From the NCBI GenBank assembly GCA_022825895.1, contig JAJDVX010000033.1, positions 62,001-126,000 on the forward strand: 64,000 nucleotides of DNA. The letters are read 5' to 3'. The stretch is from Chloroflexota bacterium. GTDB lineage: Bacteria; Chloroflexota; UBA11872. How positions within the stretch are numbered: the stretch's first letter is position 1; each line of letters starts with the position of its first letter. This document shows, one piece after another, positions 7,999 to 14,176 of the stretch. The translations under genes were made by a program, and so were the position numbers. Below the pieces are notes generated by a model. That model had not been told where the DNA came from. It saw nothing but the letters and a program-made list of their open reading frames with translations, and did no database searches.

Positions 7999-8403
7999 CT
8001 AGGCCCGCTCCTCGTAGAGGTCCTCACGCCTGAGGCTCAGGCCTTTGGGCCACACCGCCGTGGGGTGGACCGGCCATACCTCGTCGAGCGAAGGCCTGGC
8101 TTCGGGCTTGGGATACCTTCGCCTGAACAGCAGCGTCTCCGCATCCATATCGACCTCCGCCGTCTCCCATCCCGCGACGCTCCACGCCAGCGCGTGGCTG
8201 TGTCCGTTGCTGCGCTTCTGGTTTCCCCACCAGGGGCGGTGGAGTCGCGCGGACGGCGGCAGTTGGAATCCAACGACTGCCTCGATCTCGACAAAAGAGG
8301 TCCTCCACTCGTTGGCATGAAGACTTCGCAGGTAGCTGTACAGCCGCTGGTACTTGCCTCGTTCCACCATCTTGCGGTACTTGTCGCTTCGGTCCACGAC
8401 CAT
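7999..8403 (-). CDS. Uncharacterised protein resembling DUF7662, upstream of vapC
   Basis: This 134-residue protein starts at the ATG at 8403. It has a short basic N-terminus (MVVDRSDKYRKMVERGKYQ), the stretch SYLRSLHANEWRTSFVEIEA, the motif LPPSARLHRPWWGN and SVAGWETAEVDMDAETLLFR. This layout (aromatic PPSARxHRxWW followed by WxVxxVDxxAExVxFxR) matches my recollection of DUF7662; no biochemical role is known to me. It ends 8 bp before the vapC start, so the two are probably co-transcribed, and it may serve as a non-canonical antitoxin. That role is speculation. Confidence 0.6.
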   Translation of the reverse strand: MVVDRSDKYRKMVERGKYQRLYSYLRSLHANEWRTSFVEIEAVVGFQLPPSARLHRPWWGNQKRSNGHSHALAWSVAGWETAEVDMDAETLLFRRRYPKPEARPSLDEVWPVHPTAVWPKGLSLRREDLYEERA

Positions 8404-8467
8404 GTGAATCCTGCTCTCGGTTGGCCTGCCCGGGGGGAATCCGCGCGGCCAAGTATATGGTAGTGAG

Positions 8468-8652
8468 TTAGTGACTCCACTTCGCCGCCAGCACCACGCT
8501 GCCCAGCAGCCGGTTGTTGCCCTGCTCCCATGGCAACTCCGTCCGCAGCAACGGCGCCCCCGCATCCTTCACCGCCGACTCCACCCCCCGCGCAAACCCC
8601 TCCACGTACTCCAACTCGCGATAGTCAAAAACAGCAGCTTCTGAATCGCCAT
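8468..8652 (-). pseudogene. 5' fragment of a third tandem glycosidase-like gene
   Basis: The minus strand from the ATG at 8652 encodes MAIQKLLF and then, after losing one base in a run of T, continues in another frame as DYRELEYVEGFARGVESAV, KDAGAPLLRTELPWEQGNN and LLGSVV. This parallels the first roughly 55 residues of the gene at 6125-7513. The fragment ends in a stop at 8468. It is therefore a truncated, frameshifted copy belonging to a duplicated block with the vapC remnant at 8710-8961. The remaining bases between 8404 and 9080 hold nothing else that I recognise. Confidence 0.75.
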
Positions 8653-8709
8653 CGCTCCTGCCGCTAGGCGACCCCGACAGAGTTCGAGCTTACGGCCCCT
8701 CGCGCGCGC

Positions 8710-8961
8710 CTAAGCGTCCACCAACTCGATGCGGTCACCGTACCGGCGGCAGCCCGCTCCCTTGAACGAAGGCAGCCGGCGTTCGCCGTGCGCGAGCATC
8801 GTCGCCACAATGTTGGCGTCGTGAATCTGCCGCCCGCCAACGGGGTATTCCCGGCACGGGCCCACCAGCGACTCGGTAACCCGCGGCCCATCCTCAAGAA
8901 TCTCGAAGCTGCGAAGCAGCCTGCTCACGTCTTCAAGGGCATCCTCTCGGGTCATGCCCAC
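8710..8961 (-). pseudogene. Truncated vapC copy (C-terminal 83 codons)
   Basis: The 83 encoded residues align without gaps to residues 58-140 of the VapC at 7568-7990, with 66 identical positions. The N-terminal half is absent, including the D4 and E45 catalytic acids. The fourth acid is also lost: FNGADF became FKGAGC. It cannot be an active PIN nuclease. Its position just upstream of a glycosidase 5' fragment repeats the vapC-glycosidase order at 6125-7990, showing a segmental duplication. Confidence 0.85.
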
Positions 8962-9080
8962 CGGCCAGATCAGACGACGCTGCGCCTTATGCCACCTCGC
9001 GCGGTATGGGCCGCTCGTGCATTTGGCGCTGTTGACGGGGATGCGCCGGCCACGTCACGCACGTGGCTGGGTATCGGGCC

Positions 9081-9245
9081 CTAGCCGCCGTCCCTGACTG
9101 GCGTCCTCGTCCCACGCGGCTTGAAATCGAACTCGTCGCTATCGGCGCAGGCCCCAACGGTGGACGCCACCGCGACTCCGAGGATCAGAACAGAAACCGC
9201 GAGCAGACGGCGACGGCCGAGTTTCGGATCACGTCTTCCCCGCAT
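9081..9245 (-). CDS. Tiny predicted lipoprotein with EFDFKP motif
   Basis: This 54-residue protein starts at the ATG at 9245, with AGGGGA seven bases upstream. It has a basic N-terminus (MRGRRDPKLGRRR), a hydrophobic helix (LLAVSVLILGVAVASTV) and GAC as a plausible lipobox, so Cys33 would be lipidated. The mature part is only about 20 residues and contains DEFDFKPRG. The same motif in the same position occurs in the 61-residue lipoprotein at 52849-53034, which argues that both are real genes. Function unknown. The longer ORF start upstream (9470) is not supported by composition. Confidence 0.6.
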   Translation of the reverse strand: MRGRRDPKLGRRRLLAVSVLILGVAVASTVGACADSDEFDFKPRGTRTPVRDGG

Positions 9246-9445
9246 CGATGCGTCCCCTGCGCATGGCGAGCGGCGGGTGGCCCCCACGATTGCTCCTACG
9301 GACCATCGCCGCCCCAGGCGCCTGAGTCTAGCCCAGGCAGTTCTTCCAGGTACGAGGCCAGGGGCTGTCGGCGAGCACGTCGGAGATCCGCGACCAGGCC
9401 TAGTTCCCGCAGACATCGTTGATGGATCCGCGCGTGAAGGCGACC

Positions 9446-10405
9446 ATGGCCCACGCGCGACCGGTCTCACGAGTCAGCGTGCCAGCCGGGTCGGTTCACA
9501 TGCAGCAGGAGCGACCAGTGCAACGGAACGCGGACAGCAAAACAGGCGGAGCCTGCGGCGAACCGCTGCGCCTTTCCTACCTTGTGCGCGATCTGATCAG
9601 CCTCGGCGTCCGCCCCGGCGACCTCCTCATGGTCCACAGCTCCCTGCGCAGCCTCGGCTTCGTGGATGGTGGCCCGGAAACCGTAGTCGATGCCCTGCTC
9701 CAGGCCCTCGGGCCCCAGGGCACCCTGGTCGTCCCCACCTTCACCTACCCAACCGCCGGGAACCCCGAATTCGTTTTCGATCCGATTCACACCCCCTCGC
9801 AAATGGGCGCAATCTCCGAGGCGGTCCGCTGCCGACCCCAGGCCCGCCGCAGCATCCACCTTGCCCACAGCATCGCCGCCATCGGGCCGCTGGCGGAGAC
9901 CATCGCGACCTCCGGCGGCGCCTCGGGCTGGGACGCCGAGAGCCCCATGCGCCAGGTATTCGATCGCAACGGCCGCTACCTGCTGCTCGGCGTCCCCTAC
10001 CAGAACCTCACCGCCATGCACCTGTGCGAGGTTTGGCTTGGACTGCCGTACCGGCAGCCTCGTACGTCGGAAGGCCGCATGCGCCAGCCCAACGGCTCCA
10101 CCACGCCCCTGATCAGCATCGGCACCCCGCCGCTGCCCGGCCACGCCGGCAGCGACTACAACCGCCTCGGCCAGCGCATGGAAGACGCCGGCCTCGTCAG
10201 GCGCGGCCCCGTAGGCAACGCCATCGCCCGCCTGCTCAACGCCCACGACCTCCGCGCCGCATCCCGCGACCTCACCCGTCACGACCCCAACGGCTTCCTC
10301 CAACAAGGCCCCGCCGTCACCCAACTCACCCACGGCCACACCATCCAATCACCCAAAGGCGAACACTGCGTCCTCGACCCAACCCGCATCTACGGCGCGG
10401 CGTGA
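9446..10405 (+). CDS. AAC(3)-family aminoglycoside N-acetyltransferase-like protein
   Basis: The protein shows the AAC(3)/YokD signature: LGVRPGDLLMVHSSLRSLG, GGPETVVDALLQALG, GTLVVPTFTY, then HSIAAIGPLAE and YLLLGVPYQNLTAMHLCE. Members transfer acetyl from acetyl-CoA to an amino group, in some cases the 3-amino group of aminoglycosides. I chose the ATG at 9446, preceded by GAAGG; the ORF extends to a TTG at 9419 and an ATG at 9500 is also possible. Many environmental members are not proven resistance enzymes, so the true acceptor is open. The preceding 200 bases (9246-9445) show nothing recognisable. Confidence 0.8.
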   Translation: MAHARPVSRVSVPAGSVHMQQERPVQRNADSKTGGACGEPLRLSYLVRDLISLGVRPGDLLMVHSSLRSLGFVDGGPETVVDALLQALGPQGTLVVPTFTYPTAGNPEFVFDPIHTPSQMGAISEAVRCRPQARRSIHLAHSIAAIGPLAETIATSGGASGWDAESPMRQVFDRNGRYLLLGVPYQNLTAMHLCEVWLGLPYRQPRTSEGRMRQPNGSTTPLISIGTPPLPGHAGSDYNRLGQRMEDAGLVRRGPVGNAIARLLNAHDLRAASRDLTRHDPNGFLQQGPAVTQLTHGHTIQSPKGEHCVLDPTRIYGAA

Positions 10406-10493
10406 GGCTCGAGCCCAACGCGTCGTAGCGACCCAACCTCAAGCCCGAGCGCGCCCGCGCTATCCTGTTCTTACGCGCAGCGAGGCACAGTCC

Positions 10494-10730
10494 ATGGCAA
10501 CAACCGTCGAGGCCCGGCCCGAGTGGCTGCCCGACGAATTCGAACACGAACAAGTCACGCGTCAGGAGGTCTGGGACGAACTGGACCGCGACGCACGGCG
10601 CCACTTTGGTCTGACGGCTGACGAATTCCTGCGCATCTACCGAGATCCACCCGGGCGGTACCACGGCGACGTGATCTTTCGATCACTGACCTATCTCGCC
10701 CGGCTCCTTGATCAACCCAGCCAGACCTAG
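10494..10730 (+). CDS. Small acidic protein of unknown function
   Basis: This 78-residue protein (MATTVEARPEWLPDEFEHEQ at the start) contains VWDELDRDARRHFGLTADEF and ends in an RSLTYLARLLDQPSQT helix. I do not recognise a domain. It overlaps the next gene by 23 bases, and both are on the same strand, so the pair is likely co-translated. The small size and acidic nature, followed by a larger basic partner, resemble a toxin-antitoxin arrangement, but no known family is visible. Confidence 0.6.
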   Translation: MATTVEARPEWLPDEFEHEQVTRQEVWDELDRDARRHFGLTADEFLRIYRDPPGRYHGDVIFRSLTYLARLLDQPSQT

Positions 10731-11313
10731 CAGCCACCGAGCCGCCAGAGACTTCCTGCGCCGTATCCGCGAGGTCTACAAGCTCGTCGCGGCTACCGAG
10801 CTCGGCGATGTCTGGCTTGGCGGGGACACGGATGTCCTGATCATCGGCCACAGGGCAACTCGGTCGTCGCGCCGCGGGCAGCCGGCCCCACTCAGCAATG
10901 GGATGTACTTGAATGTCCAGTTTGCCCTGCGAGTGATCCACAACCCGTTACGCCTTGAATCAACGGATGCGACGTTCACCTACCAGGCTGGCGCGGACCT
11001 AGACGATCCGCGTCCGGTGTTCGAGTACCACTACCAGCGCGAGGCGCCATCTGGCTATCCCCGCTGCCACCTGCATGTGCACGCCGCTCCGCGCCACTAC
11101 CCCGGCCAAAAGCCGTTCCCCCGTCTGCACCTCCCCACCCGCCGCATCACCCTCGAACAAGTCGTCTGGCACCTCATCCAGGAACACGGCGTGCAACCCC
11201 GCCGCCCCGACTGGCATCAGGTGCTCTGGCGCCACGAAACCCGCTTCCGCGACACCCACCGCACCAAACCCTGGCCCTACGACCCACCCTTCCCACCGCC
11301 CCATCCCACCTAG
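10708..11313 (+). CDS. Basic protein of unknown function, coupled to the preceding gene
   Basis: This 201-residue protein starts with TTG at 10708 inside the previous gene. Visible features are YKLVAATELGDVWLGGDTDV, NGMYLNVQFALRVIHNPL, and a His-rich stretch (RCHLHVHAAPRHYPG), followed by LEQVVWHLIQEHGVQPRR and a proline-rich tail. The His cluster could bind metal. I recognise no family. The 23-base overlap with 10494-10730 implies translational coupling, and the two genes probably act together. Confidence 0.6.
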   Translation: MINPARPSSHRAARDFLRRIREVYKLVAATELGDVWLGGDTDVLIIGHRATRSSRRGQPAPLSNGMYLNVQFALRVIHNPLRLESTDATFTYQAGADLDDPRPVFEYHYQREAPSGYPRCHLHVHAAPRHYPGQKPFPRLHLPTRRITLEQVVWHLIQEHGVQPRRPDWHQVLWRHETRFRDTHRTKPWPYDPPFPPPHPT

Positions 11314-11493
11314 GGGCACTGCGCGAAGCCCCCCGCTTCCGCGCACACACCCACCCTGGACCGCCCGTCCCCGCACTCCTAGCCCGGAATTAAGTGTCTT
11401 CCGGGCACCCAACCCCAGAACCACCACCCCCGCTCGCCACACCCATCACCCCCGGCCGCTCCCCTCTTTCGCACCTCTCTCTCCTCTCCCCCG

Positions 11494-11707
11494 CAGACCC
11501 TTGCAAACGCCCCACGGCCTCAAAGGAGACGCCGTCTTATTCCCTCTCCCTGGCAGGGAGAGGGCTAGGGTGAGGGTCGAAAGCCCGGAATCCCACCCAA
11601 GCCCCGAGCCAGCCACACCGCCCCCTCGCCGCCGCCGTTCTTCCCCTCTCCTGCGGAATCGACAAGGGGTCTTCCGGGCAACCAACCCCGGGTTACGCAA
11701 AGGCCTC
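11494..11707. repeat. Expanded copy of the MITE-like repeat
   Basis: The left end CAGACCCTTGC (11494-11504) is followed by CCCTCTCCCTGGCAGGGAG and AGGGTGAGGGTC, and the right end GGGTCTTCCGGGCAACCAAC plus GGGTTACGCAAAGGCCTC is at 11667-11707. These match the ends of the 121-bp copy at 19533-19653, but about 85 extra bases sit in the middle. A further right-end fragment (GTCTTCCGGGCACCCAACCCC without the rest) lies at 11397-11417. It ends 1 bp before the stop codon of the DegT gene. The stretch 11314-11493 otherwise holds nothing I recognise. Confidence 0.6.
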
Positions 11708-11708
11708 C

Positions 11709-13049
11709 TCAGGCTCGAGCGCGGCTGCGCCCTCGGTAATGCAACGCCACCTTCCGCAACGCCCGCACGATGTCCTCAATATCCCCATCGCTCAGATGCG
11801 GCCACATGTTGAACCCAACCGTGCGACCCATCAGCGCCTCCCCGTTCGGACACGCGCCCGGCCCGTACTCGACCGCCCGCTCCCGCGCATGGTCGAACGG
11901 GAAGCGGCCGCGGCCGTAGCAGTCGGGTCCGGCCAGGAACGGATCGTTGTACAGCGGCCCGCCCCCGCCCATGCGCGGCAGTCCGGTCGTCGGATGCCGC
12001 GCATCCACGCTGTTCTCGGCCTTGATCAGCAGGACGCCCTCATGCCGCACCGCGTCCGCAAACACGTCGGCCGAGCAGCCCAGCCGTTCCGTGTCCAGGC
12101 TGAACCCCAGGATCCAGTAGGTATGCCGGTCGCCCGGCCGCACCGCCTGCGGGGTTAACTCGTCGATGTCCGCCAGGCCGTCGATGATTCGCTCCGCGGC
12201 CCGGATCTTGCTGGCGATGTACCCGTCGACTTTCTCTAGCTGCACCAGCAGCACCGCCGCCGTCAGGTCGTTGATGATGTAGTGCGGCGCCATGAAGTAG
12301 TGACCGTACGGCCTGTCGGCATACGGACCGCCCGCGCGCGGCAGCGCCACGTCGTGGAAGAGGACGGCGCGCTCCCATAGCTCCGTGTCGTTCGTTAGGA
12401 CCGCCCCGCCGGTACCCGCCGACAGGTGCTTGCCCCCGAAACTGAACCCCGCCAGGTCGCCAATACTCCCGACGACTTGGCCCTGGTATTCCGCGAAATG
12501 CGCCTGCGCGCAGTCCTCGATCAGCGCCAGCCCGTGCCGCCGCGCGATGGCTTGCAGCGCCCGCATGTCGCACGGATTGCCCAGGTAGTGCACCGCGATG
12601 ATCGCCCGCGTGCGCGGCGTGATCTTGGCCTCAACGTCGGCCGGATCCAGCGTGTACGTCTCGTCGATGTCGGCAAAGACCGGCACGCAGTTCTGCAGCA
12701 GCGCGCCCATGATCGTCCCGCCCGCCGTCCACGGCGTCACGATGACTTCGTCGCCCGGCTCCGGATTGAGGGCGCCAATGCACACGTGCATCGCCGCGGT
12801 CCCCGACGACACCGCAATCGCGTGCTTCACCCCGTGGCGGGCCGCAAACGCCCGCTCGAACGCATCGACCTTCGGCCCCTTGCCCAGGTGCCCCGACCGC
12901 ACCACCTCGGTCAGCGCCGCAATATCGTCATCCCCAAACGCATGCCCCGGCCCAAACGGCTCCGCCCGAACCGGCGCCCCACCCTCAATCGCCAACCGCT
13001 CCCGCACCGCCCCGCCTCCCGCACCGTCCCCCCGATGCCCACCGATCAT
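11709..13049 (-). CDS. DegT/DnrJ/EryC1/StrS family PLP-dependent aminotransferase
   Basis: This 446-residue protein is in the family size range. The cofactor lysine lies in FSFGGKHLSAGTGGAVLTND; other family marks are SSGTAAMHVCIGALN, GDEVIVTPWT, FADIDETYTLDP and ALIEDCAQAHFAEYQG. Enzymes of this group aminate keto-sugars or, in the AHBA-synthase branch, aromatise aminodehydroshikimate. It stands alone between a repeat and the ArsR regulator. Similar genes often accompany MocA dehydrogenases in sugar or cyclitol pathways, as at 3277-4362, but no direct link is visible. The first residues (MIGGHRGDGAGGGAVR) may be a spurious extension. Confidence 0.9.
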   Translation of the reverse strand: MIGGHRGDGAGGGAVRERLAIEGGAPVRAEPFGPGHAFGDDDIAALTEVVRSGHLGKGPKVDAFERAFAARHGVKHAIAVSSGTAAMHVCIGALNPEPGDEVIVTPWTAGGTIMGALLQNCVPVFADIDETYTLDPADVEAKITPRTRAIIAVHYLGNPCDMRALQAIARRHGLALIEDCAQAHFAEYQGQVVGSIGDLAGFSFGGKHLSAGTGGAVLTNDTELWERAVLFHDVALPRAGGPYADRPYGHYFMAPHYIINDLTAAVLLVQLEKVDGYIASKIRAAERIIDGLADIDELTPQAVRPGDRHTYWILGFSLDTERLGCSADVFADAVRHEGVLLIKAENSVDARHPTTGLPRMGGGGPLYNDPFLAGPDCYGRGRFPFDHARERAVEYGPGACPNGEALMGRTVGFNMWPHLSDGDIEDIVRALRKVALHYRGRSRARA

Positions 13050-13104
13050 CCCATCCCCTCGCGCCCCCCATCCCTGGGGCGCCTGCTCTTACCCTCTCCA
13101 CTGA

Positions 13105-13170
13105 GAGACCCTTGCACAACGCCCCTCCCCCTCAGAGGAGACGCCGTCGTATTCCCTCTCCCTGGCAGGG
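13105..13170. repeat. Left half of the MITE-like repeat, truncated
   Basis: GAGACCCTTGC (13105-13115) is followed by ACAACGCCCCTC, GAGGAGACGCCGTCGTATTC and CCCTCTCCCTGGCAGGG. This is nearly identical to the left half of the copy at 11494. At 13170 it stops exactly inside the internal hairpin and is replaced by TGTCCAGACCGGACAC, so a second element or deletion has cut it. It lies in the 324-bp gap between the DegT and ArsR genes. Confidence 0.6.
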
Positions 13171-13219
13171 TGTCCAGACCGGACACATGGTGAACAGGTG
13201 TTCGGAGACATGGTGAACA
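13171..13219. repeat. Direct repeats resembling an IS481-type terminus
   Basis: TGTCCAGACCGGACA is an imperfect palindrome. It is followed by two copies, 23 bp apart, of GGA[CG]ACATGGTGAACA (13181-13196 and 13204-13219). From memory this ACATGGTGAACA arrangement is common at the ends of IS481-family insertion sequences. No transposase is present, so at most this is a solitary end. It abuts the truncated repeat at 13170. Confidence 0.35.
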
Positions 13220-13326
13220 CATCCAGTGCTGAGGCGGAGCACCGGGATGTGCCATCGACGGGTGAGCAACATGCGGGCGTGATCCTGAGTCCGAAGACCG
13301 GTAGAGCGAAATTGAACAGTTGACAC

Positions 13327-13377
13327 GCAAGCACGCGCTTGCCTATCGTGAGCCCTGACATGCAAGCGGACACTTGC
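13327..13377. promoter_or_regulatory. Two tandem GCAAG-N6-CTTGC operators
   Basis: Two inverted repeats of the same form, GCAAG-N6-CTTGC, lie at 13327-13342 and 13362-13377, with centres 35 bp apart. They sit directly in front of the ArsR-type regulator gene, the second one reaching into the TTG that opens the ORF. Winged-helix repressors of this family bind such dyads as dimers, so these are strong candidates for autoregulatory operators of the regulator-glyoxalase pair. Confidence 0.6.
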
Positions 13378-13382
13378 GTCTT

Positions 13383-13667
13383 GTGGACGTGTATCGCGCG
13401 ATCGCCGACCCAACCCGACGGGCCATCCTGGATGAACTCGTCGATCGGTCAGGTCAATCGCTCTTCGAAATCTGCGCACGCCTGACCATGAAGCACGGCA
13501 TCAACTCCTCGCGGCAGGCGATCACCCAACACCTGGGCGTCTTGGAGGCCGCCGGGCTGATTCGCACCAGGCGCGAGGGCAGGTCCAAGCTCCATTGGTT
13601 CCAGGGCGACCCGCTGAAGGCCATCGCCGAGCGTTGGCCGATCGCAACAGATGAAAGGGACATGTGA
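13383..13667 (+). CDS. ArsR-type winged-helix transcriptional regulator
   Basis: From the GTG at 13383 the protein is 94 residues and begins MDVYRAIADPTRRAILDEL, which is the usual start of this family; the ORF itself opens at a TTG at 13374, inside an operator dyad. The recognition region is SRQAITQHLGVLEAAGLI followed by the wing TRREGRSKLHWF. No metal-binding cysteines are seen, so it is unlikely to sense arsenic; members next to glyoxalase-like genes often respond to small organic ligands. The VOC gene starts 4 bp after its stop, and the tandem dyads upstream suggest autorepression. Confidence 0.88.
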   Translation: MDVYRAIADPTRRAILDELVDRSGQSLFEICARLTMKHGINSSRQAITQHLGVLEAAGLIRTRREGRSKLHWFQGDPLKAIAERWPIATDERDM

Positions 13668-13670
13668 ACA

Positions 13671-14066
13671 ATGAGAATCCACCTCGCCGGCGTCTTCGTA
13701 GACGACCAACAAAAGGCGCTTCGCTTTTACACCGAAACGCTTGGCTTCCAGCTCAAGCACAACATTCCCTTGGGCGAGTACGCCTGGATCACCGTGGTAT
13801 CCCCGGAAGACCCTGAGGGGACGGAGTTCCTGCTTGAGCCTGACGCCCATCCCGCCGTCCGTCCGTTCGTGCAGGCGCTTGTCGAGGACGGGATCCCCAG
13901 CACCTCCTTCGCGGTCGACGACGTGCAAGCCGAATACGAACGTCTCCAGGCAAAAGGCGTGCAATTCGTCCAGCCCCCAACCGACCTCGGCCCCGTCATC
14001 ACCGCGATCCTCGACGACACCTGCGGCAACTTGATCCAGATCCAGGAGGAGAAACCCCAACCCTAA
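13671..14066 (+). CDS. VOC-family (glyoxalase/bleomycin-resistance-like) protein
   Basis: This 131-residue protein matches a single VOC unit pair. The first beta-alpha-beta module has VFVDDQQKALRFYTETLGFQ, and the second has SFAVDDVQAEYERLQAKGV and ends AILDDTCGNLIQIQEEKP, where the family's metal-ligand Glu usually sits. VOC proteins are metal-dependent lyases, isomerases, dioxygenases or drug-binding proteins. It is in one operon with the ArsR-type regulator 4 bp upstream. The pairing is common in bacteria; the substrate is unknown. Confidence 0.88.
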   Translation: MRIHLAGVFVDDQQKALRFYTETLGFQLKHNIPLGEYAWITVVSPEDPEGTEFLLEPDAHPAVRPFVQALVEDGIPSTSFAVDDVQAEYERLQAKGVQFVQPPTDLGPVITAILDDTCGNLIQIQEEKPQP

Positions 14067-14176
14067 CGATCCTGAGCGGACTCACCAGCCCCCATGGGTA
14101 GTCGCCGGCCGCCGATCTCAGCGGGTCGCAATCCCATGCGGTGGAACCTCGGCACGGCAGGAAACAGGCGCGGGAC

